A stretch of DNA of 64,000 bases from contig NZ_CAJRAU010000003.1 in NCBI RefSeq assembly GCF_907165045.1, positions 923,764-987,763 of the forward strand, read 5' to 3'. This document shows positions 1 to 8,965 of this stretch, piece after piece. The stretch is from Dyadobacter linearis. GTDB lineage: Bacteria; Bacteroidota; Bacteroidia; Cytophagales; Spirosomataceae. Each line of letters opens with the position of its first letter. Positions within the stretch are counted from its first letter, which is position 1. The notes under the pieces are model-generated. The model worked only from the letters and a program-made list of their open reading frames with translations. It searched no databases and was not told where the DNA came from. A program made the position numbers and the translations under genes.

Positions 1-52
1 CGTATTCTGCAAGCTGTAAGGCCCTGCGCATCCATTGAATATCAGTCTCCAT
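1..52 (-). CDS. ribD: RibD N-terminus (partial)
   Basis: The first 17 codons of a leftward gene are visible, starting at the ATG read from base 52. The peptide METDIQWMRRALQLAEY matches the usual start of RibD, the bifunctional riboflavin enzyme (diaminohydroxyphosphoribosylaminopyrimidine deaminase and 5-amino-6-(5-phosphoribosylamino)uracil reductase), whose N-terminal deaminase domain opens with a D-x-x-W/Y-M-x-R-A-L-x-L-A pattern. The gene is divergent from prmC, a pairing I recall from other Bacteroidota. The zinc-binding motifs lie outside the window, so the call rests on one short helix. Confidence 0.7.
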   Translation of the reverse strand, partial: METDIQWMRRALQLAEY

Positions 53-143
53 CGGGCAAAAATACAAACGTCCTTGTAAACACAGTTTTCGGGAGTTGCC
101 ATAATTTGCTAACTTTCCGACATTGCTTTAAAAACCATTGGAA

Positions 144-1004
144 ATGACTTCGGCACGCCAGCTATATTTATATATTGTCAAAAAAATAACGGTATATCCC
201 GAAAAAGAATCGCAGGCAATAACATTCATGTTGCTTGAACATTACATGCGGCTTCGCAACATTGATGTGCTGGTCGACCGCCCGATCGCGGACAATGCGG
301 CCCAGCCTGATTGGGACAATATCATAGCCCGGCTTAACAATAACGAGCCTGTTCAGCATATCATCGGTTCCACGGAGTTTTGCGGGCTCGAATTCCGCGT
401 TTCTTCTTCGGTACTGATCCCGCGTCCCGAAACGGAGGAACTGGTAAGAATGGTCACCAGAGATTACGCTGAGCCAGACAAGGATATCACGATCCTGGAT
501 ATTGGCACGGGCAGCGGCTGTATTGCTATTGTACTCGCGCGTTTTCTGCCGCACGTTTCCGTACATGCCTGGGACGTTTCCGACGAGGCATTGAAAGTAG
601 CCCAGGAAAATGCCCGCCAGCTGATCGCAGACGTCACTTTTGCGAAGCAGGATATGCTGAATATGACCCTGCCTTTGCCGGGTAGTATCCCTCAGTTTGA
701 CTGCCTGGTAAGTAACCCGCCTTACGTGACTTACTCGGAGCAGGAGCATATGCGCCCCAATGTATTGCGTTTTGAGCCTCACGAGGCACTTTTTGTAGAA
801 GACAGCGATCCGCTCCTTTTTTACAAGGCGATCGCCGATTTTGGAACCCATTACCTGAAATCAAATGGGAAATGCTACGTGGAGATCAACGAGCATTTTG
901 GCTCCGAAACTAAGAAAGTGTTTGAGGAAAGAAATTACCGCAATGTTGAGATCCTGAGAGATATCAACGGAAAAGACCGGTTTGTGAGAGCGATCTGGGG
1001 CTGA
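144..1004 (+). CDS. prmC: Peptide chain release factor N5-glutamine methyltransferase
   Basis: PrmC (HemK) methylates the Gln of the GGQ motif in release factors RF1 and RF2 using S-adenosylmethionine, in the cytoplasm. In this 286-residue protein the SAM-binding motif I DIGTGSG is at about residues 119-125 and the substrate-amide motif NPPY at about 191-194. The family motif IPRPETEELV lies just before motif I. Length fits the family. I chose the ATG at 144; a TTG six bases upstream would add only Met-Glu. The gene is divergent from ribD and followed 25 bases later by the MoxR gene on the same strand. Confidence 0.93.
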   Translation: MTSARQLYLYIVKKITVYPEKESQAITFMLLEHYMRLRNIDVLVDRPIADNAAQPDWDNIIARLNNNEPVQHIIGSTEFCGLEFRVSSSVLIPRPETEELVRMVTRDYAEPDKDITILDIGTGSGCIAIVLARFLPHVSVHAWDVSDEALKVAQENARQLIADVTFAKQDMLNMTLPLPGSIPQFDCLVSNPPYVTYSEQEHMRPNVLRFEPHEALFVEDSDPLLFYKAIADFGTHYLKSNGKCYVEINEHFGSETKKVFEERNYRNVEILRDINGKDRFVRAIWG

Positions 1005-1029
1005 GACCTGCCTAAAACGACACTACTAA

Positions 1030-1983
1030 ATGTATATAGAAAAAATTAAGGAAGTGCTCGACGAAATGGGCAAGGTAGTGGTGGGACAGGATAAACTCCT
1101 GAACCGGCTGCTGATAGGTCTGTTCACCGGCGGCCATATTTTGCTGGAAGGCGTGCCGGGATTAGCCAAAACATTGACTATCAATGTAATGGCCAAAGTA
1201 CTCCACCTCGATTTCAAACGCATTCAGTTCACGCCCGACCTGCTGCCAGCCGATTTGATCGGTACGATGATCTATAAACCGAAAATCGGTGATTATGAGG
1301 TCAAAAAGGGACCTATCTTCTCAAATCTGATCCTGGCTGATGAAGTGAACCGCTCGCCGGCAAAAGTGCAGTCGGCGCTGCTGGAAGCGATGCAGGAAAA
1401 GCAGGTGACGATCGGTGACGAAACCTATTTACTCGACCGCCCATTCGTAGTACTTGCCACCCAAAACCCTGTGGAACAAGAAGGTACGTATCCACTTCCG
1501 GAAGCGCAGATCGACCGGTTTATGATGAAAGTGTACGTCGATTATCTGGATAAAGCGAAGGAACTGGAAGTAATGCGGCGGATGTCAGATATCAATTACG
1601 AGTACCAGATCCGGCCGATATTGAACAAAGAAGACATTTTTGCGATCCGCGATAATGTGAACAAAGTAAATATTTCTGATACTCTCGAACGGTACATTAT
1701 CGAACTTGTATTCGCTACCCGCCGCCCGCTGGATTATGGTTTGCGGGACGAAGCGCGTTATATTCAGTTCGGAGTTTCTCCCCGCGCAACAATCTACCTT
1801 AACCGCGCGGCCAAGGCGCTGGCTTATCTGGAAGGCCGGGATTACGTTTTGCCCGAAGATATCAAAGAGCTCGCGCCCGATATTATGAACCACCGGATCC
1901 TGCTCAATTACGAAGCCGAGGCCGACGGTGTCCGCACGATGACTATTATTGATTCTATACTTAGAAAAGTGGCGATCGGTTGA
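1030..1983 (+). CDS. MoxR-family AAA+ ATPase
   Basis: A 317-residue AAA+ ATPase of the MoxR family, which acts as a chaperone-like activator of partner proteins, often von Willebrand A domain proteins. Walker A GVPGLAKT is at residues 41-48 and Walker B ILADE at 101-105, followed by the MoxR-typical sequence VNRSPAKVQSALLEAMQE. Sensor-1 QNPVEQEGTYPLPEAQIDRF is present. MoxR genes are usually followed by DUF58 and VWA genes. Here they are absent: the next gene, yidD, is convergent and ends one base from this stop. The partner must be encoded elsewhere. Confidence 0.92.
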   Translation: MYIEKIKEVLDEMGKVVVGQDKLLNRLLIGLFTGGHILLEGVPGLAKTLTINVMAKVLHLDFKRIQFTPDLLPADLIGTMIYKPKIGDYEVKKGPIFSNLILADEVNRSPAKVQSALLEAMQEKQVTIGDETYLLDRPFVVLATQNPVEQEGTYPLPEAQIDRFMMKVYVDYLDKAKELEVMRRMSDINYEYQIRPILNKEDIFAIRDNVNKVNISDTLERYIIELVFATRRPLDYGLRDEARYIQFGVSPRATIYLNRAAKALAYLEGRDYVLPEDIKELAPDIMNHRILLNYEAEADGVRTMTIIDSILRKVAIG

Positions 1984-1984
1984 T

Positions 1985-2194
1985 TCAGGGAACGGGATCA
2001 TGCCCGTGACCACCCCAGGGATGACACCTTGAAAACCGTTTCAGACCCAGCCAGGTACCCTTAAAAGGCCCATATTTCTGAATCGCTTCGATCATATATT
2101 GAGAGCAGGTAGGCGTGTAACGGCACGAATTAGGCAGGTATGGCGACAGCACACCCTGGTAAATCCGGACCAGTCCTATGAGTAAAAATTTCAT
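1985..2194 (-). CDS. yidD: Membrane protein insertion efficiency factor YidD
   Basis: A 69-residue protein with the full YidD signature: an N-terminal hydrophobic stretch, then the Cys-rich core [13 protein letters not shown] and the tail [14 protein letters not shown]. YidD assists YidC-dependent insertion of inner-membrane proteins and acts at the cytoplasmic membrane face. In many bacteria it sits between rnpA and yidC; here it stands alone, convergent with the MoxR gene and divergent from lgt. Length is normal for the family. Confidence 0.93.
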   Translation of the reverse strand: MKFLLIGLVRIYQGVLSPYLPNSCRYTPTCSQYMIEAIQKYGPFKGTWLGLKRFSRCHPWGGHGHDPVP

Positions 2195-2216
2195 TTATCT
2201 TGTTGTCTCAAAATAG

Positions 2217-2224
2217 TATATTTG
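2217..2224 (+). promoter_or_regulatory. Possible Bacteroidota -7 element before lgt
   Basis: TATATTTG matches the Bacteroidetes -7 consensus TAnnTTTG and lies 20 bases before the lgt ATG. No TTTG -33 element is seen at the usual 19-base spacing, so this is a weak call. Confidence 0.35.
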
Positions 2225-2244
2225 ACAAATAACAACCCTTTCGC

Positions 2245-3096
2245 ATGATTTCGTACATTCTGTGGGATGCCAGTCCCGAAATATTTACCATACCTGAATT
2301 TTTTGGCATTGGGCCCTTTCCTGTACGCTGGTACGGTTTGCTTTTCGCACTCGGGTTTCTGGTTGGCCAGCAGATCGTCATTCATATATTCAAAAAAGAA
2401 GGCCGCTCGCTTGATGATATCGATGCATTGACCCTTACCATGGTTCTGTCGATCGTGATCGGTGCGCGGATTGGACATTTTCTATTTTATGAGCCTGAAA
2501 CGCTTTTCAAAAATCCGCTCGAAGTTCTTATTCCGCCTTACTCCGGATTGGCGAGCCACGGTGCAGCGATTGGTGTGCTGATCGGGTTATGGTTGTACGC
2601 GCGTTCCCGAAAGGGCACAGGTCAGACGTTCCTTTATGTGATCGACCGCATTATTATCACTGTTGCATTGGGCGGCGCATTCATCCGTTTTGGTAATCTC
2701 ATGAATTCGGAAATTGTAGGCCGGCCAACTGATGTTCCCTGGGGTTTTGTCTTTTTAAACAATACAGAATTCCGTCAGATTCCCCGCCACCCGGCCCAAT
2801 TATACGAATCGATCTCCTGCTTTATATTGGTTTTTGTGCTTTTCGCGATCTGGAACAAGTACAAAGCTGCCACGCCAAGGGGATTGATGGTGGGCGTTTT
2901 TCTGGTTTGGGTATTCACACTTCGCTTTTTGTATGAATTTTTGAAAGAAAATCAGGAAGCTTTCGAAGCGAACTATGCGCTGAATATGGGGCAGATACTA
3001 AGTATACCTGCTGTTTTGCTCGGGCTCTATTTTATCGTTCAATCGAGAAGGGACCCGCTGCAACGAAACATAGTGCAAACCACTTCCAGCCGATGA
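2245..3096 (+). CDS. lgt: Prolipoprotein diacylglyceryl transferase
   Basis: Lgt transfers a diacylglyceryl group from phosphatidylglycerol to the lipobox Cys of prolipoproteins, the first step of lipoprotein maturation in the inner membrane. The 283-residue protein has about seven hydrophobic segments, the conserved HGAAIG segment, RFGNLMNSEIVG (Lgt signature region, usually RxGNxxN) and HPAQLYE. The ATG is preceded by a TATATTTG -7-like box. Its stop overlaps the start of the next gene by four bases (ATGA), so the two are probably translationally coupled. The downstream gene itself encodes a lipoprotein. Confidence 0.95.
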   Translation: MISYILWDASPEIFTIPEFFGIGPFPVRWYGLLFALGFLVGQQIVIHIFKKEGRSLDDIDALTLTMVLSIVIGARIGHFLFYEPETLFKNPLEVLIPPYSGLASHGAAIGVLIGLWLYARSRKGTGQTFLYVIDRIIITVALGGAFIRFGNLMNSEIVGRPTDVPWGFVFLNNTEFRQIPRHPAQLYESISCFILVFVLFAIWNKYKAATPRGLMVGVFLVWVFTLRFLYEFLKENQEAFEANYALNMGQILSIPAVLLGLYFIVQSRRDPLQRNIVQTTSSR

Positions 3097-3695
3097 AAAC
3101 TTCGTCTATTCTGTCGCTGGCTTTCGCCCTTGCATTACTTTTTACCAGTTGCGGTAAAAAAGATAATCAGGCAGAGGAAGCAGAAAGCCCGACCGATGCA
3201 TTGCAGGCTTTCGCCGACAAAGCGAAGGAAATGGGCAAGCGGGAGACTGTCGATCCGATTGATTTCAGGAAATTAAAAGAACTGATGCCTGAGGAACTGA
3301 TCGGGCTGAAACGGATAGAAGCGACGGGGGAAAAGTCTGGCGCGATGGGCTTCACAGTTTCCACAGCCCAGGCGAGATACAAAGGTGATAAAGATGAATC
3401 GATTGTAATTGAAATTGTAGATACCGGCGGGATTGCAGGTGTGTCCACAATGGCGCTGGCGACGTGGTCGATGGCTGAAATAGATAAAGAAACGGCCGAC
3501 GGCTACGAAAAAACGACCCAGCTGGACGGATACAAGGCATTTGAGAAATATAACAGCACGATCAAAGCGGGTGAGATCAATGTGCTTGTCGCTGATCGCT
3601 ATGTAGTAAACGTTGAAGGCAACAACATCTCAGTGGACCAGCTTAAAGAAGCGCTGAAAGATATTAATCTTGTAAAACTGGAAGCATTGAAATAA
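3093..3695 (+). CDS. Lipoprotein of unknown function
   Basis: A 200-residue protein with a signal peptide and lipobox ending FTSC, lipidated Cys at residue 20. The mature part is charged, with an Ala/Glu-rich segment to about residue 60, followed by a likely globular domain containing GLKRIEATGEKSGAMGF and paired beta-rich segments. I do not recognise the family. The start overlaps the lgt stop by four bases, so it is co-transcribed with the enzyme that would lipidate it. A hairpin terminator follows directly. Confidence 0.8.
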   Translation: MKTSSILSLAFALALLFTSCGKKDNQAEEAESPTDALQAFADKAKEMGKRETVDPIDFRKLKELMPEELIGLKRIEATGEKSGAMGFTVSTAQARYKGDKDESIVIEIVDTGGIAGVSTMALATWSMAEIDKETADGYEKTTQLDGYKAFEKYNSTIKAGEINVLVADRYVVNVEGNNISVDQLKEALKDINLVKLEALK

Positions 3696-3712
3696 GAATT
3701 TACGCTAATTAC

Positions 3713-3747
3713 AAAAAAACCAGAGGCTTGGCGGCTTCTGGTTTTTT
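3713..3747 (+). terminator. Rho-independent terminator, probably bidirectional
   Basis: The stem AAAACCAGA / TCTGGTTTT encloses GGCTTGGCGGCT and has an A-run before and a T-run after it. It lies between the convergent lipoprotein gene and sigma factor gene and could stop transcription from both sides. Confidence 0.8.
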
Positions 3748-3772
3748 ATTGGATTTAGGAATAAATATCTGT

Positions 3773-4312
3773 TCAGACTGCCGCGAAATCTACTTTGTCC
3801 CGCAGTATCTGCTTTGCTTTCACAAGCTGGTTTTTGACTGTGTTTTTAGAAATCCTTAAAAATTCTGCGATCTCCTGATAGGACTTCCCTTCTTCAATAT
3901 TGAGCTTTAAAATCTGCTTCCTTTTGATAGAAAGTGAGTCTACCGCTGCCTGGACCAGGTTTAGCCTTCTCTCGCTTTCCTCCTTTTCCTCTTCTCCGGC
4001 CACTTTCACCATCTCTATATAGTTTTTCCGCAGCAGCTCACTTTTTTCTATTTTCTTGAAATAGTCAAACGCCATATTGCGCAGGCAGGTGAACAGGTAA
4101 GAATTGAAATTGTAGTCAGGCTTGATATGCGCCCGCTTCACCCAAATTTTGATGAACACGTCCTGGACCATATTTTCCGCCTCTTCCTCGTCTTTCAAAA
4201 GCGATGTGGTGAATCTCAGCGCGGGAGATTTATAGTAGTTATACAGCTCGGCAAAAGCTGCTTCATCTCCTTCGGTTACTTTTTGCAGGGTGTTTTCGTC
4301 AGGACAGGCCAC
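3773..4312 (-). CDS. ECF-family RNA polymerase sigma factor
   Basis: A 179-residue sigma-70-like factor with region 2 (about residues 20-90, including EEAENMVQDVFIKIW and the NSYLFTCLRNMAFDYFKK segment) and region 4 (about 120-172, with the helix-turn-helix SYQEIAEFLRISKNTVKNQL). It lacks regions 1 and 3, as ECF factors do. The start is GTG: a TGA lies two codons upstream and no in-frame ATG is available. Bacteroidota ECF genes of the FecI type are normally followed by a FecR anti-sigma gene. Here the next gene downstream is convergent and no anti-sigma gene is visible, so control is unknown. Confidence 0.92.
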   Translation of the reverse strand: MACPDENTLQKVTEGDEAAFAELYNYYKSPALRFTTSLLKDEEEAENMVQDVFIKIWVKRAHIKPDYNFNSYLFTCLRNMAFDYFKKIEKSELLRKNYIEMVKVAGEEEKEESERRLNLVQAAVDSLSIKRKQILKLNIEEGKSYQEIAEFLRISKNTVKNQLVKAKQILRDKVDFAAV

Positions 4313-4777
4313 GGTTGATCAGGTTTAACGTAATAGAAAAAAGGGTAAATCGGAATCTCTTGTAAAAAATATTATTGCTTTAATTATCGCAGATACAGCC
4401 GATTATTTTGCCCGTCAATCCTTCCGCGATTTTTTGTTTTGAGTGGTGCCTTACAATTGTTTGATAAAACTACGTGCTCATTTCAATATATAAATCGCAA
4501 AGTGCGTAAAAATATCTTCATTTTGCGCAAACGTGTTTTTATTAACAGTTTCATTATAAATGCTTAGCATTCTCTTCACGAAAGCACACGTTTCTTGTTT
4601 TCCATTCAGAATTCCACTCCTCCTTTAGACGCAGATTCAGTAGTCTGGTCACAAAAAATTCTTAATAATTTTTTAACACTCCGCATAAATGCGGCGCAGA
4701 CAGATAGCCCGCCGCAACTTTTGCCGAGTATATTACCGAAAGGGCACACCAAATATTCTTAACCTCAGATCATTTTC
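4313..4777. other. Intergenic region between divergent genes
   Basis: 465 bases without a convincing gene on either strand, AT-rich. Two small perfect inverted repeats are visible: TTTGCGCAAA at 4522-4531 and CCGCAT-AA-ATGCGG at 4681-4694. The second lies about 84 bases before the start of the 4778 operon and could be a regulator site or a leader hairpin. This region must hold the promoters for the sigma factor gene (leftward) and the operon (rightward), but no clear TTTG/TAnnTTTG pair is seen. Confidence 0.5.
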
Positions 4778-6703
4778 ATGGACGAGAACAGTATCTCAAT
4801 CATTCTGCAGAAAATCACGGATGTGAAGATTGCCGTCTACGGCGATTTCTGCCTCGACGCCTATTGGGTAATGGACCCGAAAGGGTCGGAAGTGTCTATT
4901 GAAACGGGTTTGTGGACAGAAGCAGTTTCGACACATTACTACACCCCGGGCGGCGCCGGGAATGTGGTTGCCAATCTTGCAGCACTCAATCCGGCGAGCA
5001 TTAAAGTGATCGGAACGGTAGGGAACGATATGCAAGGACGGGAATTGAGCGCCCAACTAATGCAACTCGGAGCGGATACTTCCAGCCTTTTTATCCAGGA
5101 AAAAAATTTTACGACTTACTGTTACCTTAAAAGGATCGTCAACGGAGCCGAGGAGCCGCGCATTGATTTCGGGGTTTTCAACAACAGGGGCACCGAAACA
5201 GACCAGCTCCTATTAGCCGCCCTGGAAAATGCATTGATTGAATGCGACGCTTTGATATTTAACCAGCAGGTGACGGGCAGCATTAACAACGAATCTTTCA
5301 TCGTAGCGGCGAATCAGCTTTTTGACAAATACAACCACAAGATCGTCATGCTCGACTCCCGGCATTTCAATGATCGGTTTAAAAATACTTTCCTGAAAGC
5401 CAATGATCGCGAGATCGCTTCACTGGCGGGAATGCAAATGGCTCCGGAAGAAAATATTACTACCAGGGATATCATCAAATACGGTAAGCAGATATTTGCC
5501 CAATCCCAAAAACCCGTTTTCGTAACCTGCGGAGAGCGCGGGATCATCGCTTTTGACCAAAACGGGTACAGCGAGGTACCGGGACTCCAATTGAAGAACA
5601 AGCTGGATACAGTCGGGGCTGGCGATACTGCGATCAGCGCGATCACACTTTGCGTCGCAGCCGGTGTTCCACCAGCAGAAGCAGCCAGATTTGCCAACTT
5701 CGCAGCTGCGGTTACAGTTCAAAAGTTATACACAACCGGCACCGCCAGCCCGGCGGAAATTTTGCAGATGAGCCGCGAACCGGACTACATATATAATGCA
5801 GAGCTGGCTGAAAATGAGCGCAATGCGGTGTATTTACAAGATACCGATTTCGAATTATGCGTCCCTGCTATTTTAGCACAGTTCGGCCACATTCGTCACG
5901 CCGTTTTTGACCACGACGGGACGATCAGCTCGCTGCGGCAGGGCTGGGAAGATATCATGGAGCCCGTGATGATGAAAGCTATTTTAGGTGACCAACATGA
6001 TCACGTCAGTGCCGAGACCTTTCATCTGGTGGAGCTGGAAGTAAAGTCTTTTATCCACAAAACCACGGGGATCCAGACGATTTATCAAATGGAGGGTTTG
6101 GTTGATCTCGTGCGCGATTCCGGTTTTGTGCCGGAGGAGGAAATCCTGGACAAATTTCAATATAAAGAGCTGTATAATAATGCATTAATGGAAATGGTCA
6201 GCAAAAGAATGGACAGGCTGACCAAAGGAGAACTCGGGCCGGAAGATTTTACGATGAAAGGTGCGGTGGCATTTCTGCATGAATTGAAAGCAAGGGGCGT
6301 GAGAATGTACCTGGCCAGCGGTACTGACGTGGACGATGTGAGGAACGAGGCCGAAATGCTGGGTTATGCACATTTGTTCGACGGCGGCATTTATGGTGCA
6401 TTGAAGGATTACACCAAGTTTTCCAAGAAAATGATCATTGAGCAGATTATCCGGGAAAACGGCCTCCGTGGAAACGAGCTGGCGGTTTTCGGCGACGGTC
6501 CCGACGAGATCAGGGAGGGCCGGCGCGCGGGTGGAATTGCGGTAGGAATCACAAGCAATGAAGTGCAGCGGTTCGGACATAATCCTGCAAAACGCCCGCG
6601 ACTTGTAAAAGCCGGCGCACAGTTGCTTATTCCTGATTTTTCTCGATACAAAATACTGGTCAGCCTGCTCTTTCAGGAAAGTGTAAATTATGCGGAAGCA
6701 TGA
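4778..6703 (+). CDS. PfkB-type sugar kinase fused to a HAD phosphatase
   Basis: A 641-residue two-domain protein. Residues 1-330 are a PfkB/ribokinase-type kinase resembling the heptose-7-phosphate kinase RfaE1: Gly-rich TPGGAGNVVANLAAL at 56-70 and catalytic signature DTVGAGDT at 277-284. Residues 370-640 are a HAD hydrolase: motif I FDHDGT (377-382, nucleophile Asp), motif II Thr/Ser in LASGTD (512-517), and motif IV GDGPDE (572-577). One chain could phosphorylate a sugar or release phosphate from one; the substrate is unknown. It is the first gene of a tight operon, with its stop overlapping the next start by four bases. The fusion is visible in a single frame with no break. Confidence 0.85.
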   Translation: MDENSISIILQKITDVKIAVYGDFCLDAYWVMDPKGSEVSIETGLWTEAVSTHYYTPGGAGNVVANLAALNPASIKVIGTVGNDMQGRELSAQLMQLGADTSSLFIQEKNFTTYCYLKRIVNGAEEPRIDFGVFNNRGTETDQLLLAALENALIECDALIFNQQVTGSINNESFIVAANQLFDKYNHKIVMLDSRHFNDRFKNTFLKANDREIASLAGMQMAPEENITTRDIIKYGKQIFAQSQKPVFVTCGERGIIAFDQNGYSEVPGLQLKNKLDTVGAGDTAISAITLCVAAGVPPAEAARFANFAAAVTVQKLYTTGTASPAEILQMSREPDYIYNAELAENERNAVYLQDTDFELCVPAILAQFGHIRHAVFDHDGTISSLRQGWEDIMEPVMMKAILGDQHDHVSAETFHLVELEVKSFIHKTTGIQTIYQMEGLVDLVRDSGFVPEEEILDKFQYKELYNNALMEMVSKRMDRLTKGELGPEDFTMKGAVAFLHELKARGVRMYLASGTDVDDVRNEAEMLGYAHLFDGGIYGALKDYTKFSKKMIIEQIIRENGLRGNELAVFGDGPDEIREGRRAGGIAVGITSNEVQRFGHNPAKRPRLVKAGAQLLIPDFSRYKILVSLLFQESVNYAEA

Positions 6704-8958
6704 TCGCTACGCTGAGAAAACGATATTCCGGATTAGTAGCGGCGCTCTTTTTTATTCTGATAGTCGCTTGCTCCCGTGAAAGAACTGGTGAAACAGAAGC
6801 GGCATTTTACCAGGACAAACCGTTTTGGCAGGAATACCACGAAGCCTCACTGATAGGGGAAAATGCCGAATCCAACGAAGTAAGGAGCATTTTTATTGAT
6901 AAAGAAGATAATGCGTGGGCTGCTACCGCTGGTGGGATATTCAAAAGAAACAGTGGTCAATCTGTATGGACGAAAGTAATATCCGGTGAAAATGACGGTC
7001 CGGCTTATGCAGTTGCACAAGACGAAACTGGCACAATCTGGCTAGGTAACTGGAATGGGCTTTATAAATTTTCAAATAACAATCCTGACAAAGTTAACGG
7101 ACTCAAAGGTCCAGTATCGGCGCTTCTGGCCGTCAAAAACACGGTTTATACATTGGGTCCCAGAGGATTTTGGATCAATAAAGGCCAGGGTTTTCGGGAG
7201 GACAAAAGTAATATTGCCAAATCCATCCGCGACGTAATTAGTGACGGAGATAGTGGACTCTGGATCGCAACGGATGTAGGACTTTATCACTGGACGGAAA
7301 CGAAAACGCAGCATTACTATCAAACTGACGCATTGATCAGTGGCTATGCGAAAGGTTTGGCATTCAATACTGACCAGAAATTATGGGTAGGCGGCCTGGG
7401 TGGGATTACGGTTCGTAATGCGACTTCGAAGGATAGAGAAATTAGGGTAGACAATGGAATACCTTCGAGCCACGTCACCGCCCTCAGGCTTTCTCCCGAC
7501 AGCTCCATGTGGGTCGGCACGCAATCTGGTGTGGTGCGATTTCGGCCTGACAGCACAAAATCACTGCTATTTTCAAGAAGATGGCTGCTCGATGATCAGG
7601 TGAATGATATTGCTTTTGACCAAAAAGGAAACGCATGGATCGCGACTCCGAAAGGTGTGAGTATTATTAGGAAAAGAGAAATGACGCTGGCTTCCAAGAG
7701 TGATTTCTTTTACCAGGAACTCATGAAAAGGCACATCCGTGCACCATGGATAGCCGGTCAGGCGCATTTGAAAATCCCAGGCGACACTACTTCCTGGGAG
7801 CCGGAAGACGATGATAACGACGGAGAATATACCGGAAATTACCTCGCGATGGAAAGTTTCCGGTACGCGGCGACCAAACTTCCGGAAGCGAAAGTGAATG
7901 CAAAAAAGGCATTCGGATTTCTGAAATTATTGCAGGAAGTAACCGGCACTGACGGTTTTTTCGCCAGAACGATCATTCCCGCGGACTGGAAACAAATGCA
8001 CGATGAAAACCGTGTGTTCACGGCGCGGGAAAAGGCCGATGCACTCGTGAAAGAGCCAAGGTTCAAACCTGTTGAAGTTCGCTGGCATTTATCAAAAGAC
8101 GGAAAATGGCGCTGGAAAGGCGATACGAGCAGCGACGAAATGTGTGGTCACATGTTTGGCTACTATTTTTATTACACGCTCGTGGCCGATGAAGCCGAGA
8201 AGAAAATCATTGCCGCGCATGTTGGGAAAATCGTAGACCATTTAATGCGCAACAATCTGAATCTCGTGGATGTGGACGGGACGCATACCCGCTGGTCGGT
8301 ATGGTCGCCCGACCAGCTGAACCGTGACCCCGAGTGGCTGCCGGACCGGAACCAGAATTCGATGGAAATACTCGCATTTATCAAGTTGGCGCATTTTATG
8401 ACTGGTCAGGACAAATACCAGAAAGAATACCTCAGGCTGATCGAAAAGGAGCATTACCTCGACAATATGGCACAGGTAACCAGCCCGAATCCTGCGTGGT
8501 TCATCTATTTCGATGTCGTTTTGCAGGCTTATCTCTACCCTATTTTTATCCAATGCGAGCAGGATCCTAAGCGGCTGAAATTTTATAAAGCGCATTTGGA
8601 AGAATGGTTCGCGCACCGGAAAGAGGATCATAATCCGCTGATCAACTTCATTTATAATTACTGTCTGCACCAAAGATCCGAACTAAAAAACTCGGTCGAT
8701 TTCCTGAAAGACACGCCGCTGGACCTGATAGACTGGCCGATTGACCACCGCAAGAGAGAAGATATCCGCATTGTCCGCACCCCGGTGCTGGAAGACGAAC
8801 AGGTGGATGTATTGCAGCCGCCGAGTATAAGAATGACCGTTCGCTGGGATAAAAACCCGTGGACAGCGGCGGGCGGAAACCCACAGGTAGAGCGTGAGCC
8901 GGTATTTTGGCTGCTTCCTTATTGGATGGGCCGGTATCTGGGAATGATTTCAAAATGA
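6700..8958 (+). CDS. Propeller lipoprotein with C-terminal helical domain (copy 1)
   Basis: A 752-residue predicted lipoprotein (lipobox ending IVAC, Cys at residue 24). Residues of about 60-320 form a beta-propeller of two-component-regulator (Reg_prop) type, with repeated W-[IV]-G/A-x-x-x-G units such as TIWLGNWNGLYKF and SMWVGTQSGVVRF. There is no transmembrane segment, kinase or DNA-binding domain after it. Residues of about 335-750 are an alpha-rich domain that I cannot name, with a conserved SSDEMCGH at 477-484 and a DDDNDGEYTGNYLAMESFRY segment. The order is shared with the gene two places downstream. It may be a cell-surface glycan-active protein; that is inference. Confidence 0.75.
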   Translation: MIATLRKRYSGLVAALFFILIVACSRERTGETEAAFYQDKPFWQEYHEASLIGENAESNEVRSIFIDKEDNAWAATAGGIFKRNSGQSVWTKVISGENDGPAYAVAQDETGTIWLGNWNGLYKFSNNNPDKVNGLKGPVSALLAVKNTVYTLGPRGFWINKGQGFREDKSNIAKSIRDVISDGDSGLWIATDVGLYHWTETKTQHYYQTDALISGYAKGLAFNTDQKLWVGGLGGITVRNATSKDREIRVDNGIPSSHVTALRLSPDSSMWVGTQSGVVRFRPDSTKSLLFSRRWLLDDQVNDIAFDQKGNAWIATPKGVSIIRKREMTLASKSDFFYQELMKRHIRAPWIAGQAHLKIPGDTTSWEPEDDDNDGEYTGNYLAMESFRYAATKLPEAKVNAKKAFGFLKLLQEVTGTDGFFARTIIPADWKQMHDENRVFTAREKADALVKEPRFKPVEVRWHLSKDGKWRWKGDTSSDEMCGHMFGYYFYYTLVADEAEKKIIAAHVGKIVDHLMRNNLNLVDVDGTHTRWSVWSPDQLNRDPEWLPDRNQNSMEILAFIKLAHFMTGQDKYQKEYLRLIEKEHYLDNMAQVTSPNPAWFIYFDVVLQAYLYPIFIQCEQDPKRLKFYKAHLEEWFAHRKEDHNPLINFIYNYCLHQRSELKNSVDFLKDTPLDLIDWPIDHRKREDIRIVRTPVLEDEQVDVLQPPSIRMTVRWDKNPWTAAGGNPQVEREPVFWLLPYWMGRYLGMISK

Positions 8959-8965
8959 TAATCTG

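Noticed and set aside
168..851. Long open frame on the minus strand across prmC
   Set aside because: It mirrors prmC, has no family motifs, and prmC itself has all its catalytic motifs on the plus strand.
4313..4777. Non-coding RNA or tRNA in the long gap
   Set aside because: No cloverleaf, CCA end or strong terminator seen; only two short dyads. No tRNA or rRNA was recognised anywhere in the window.
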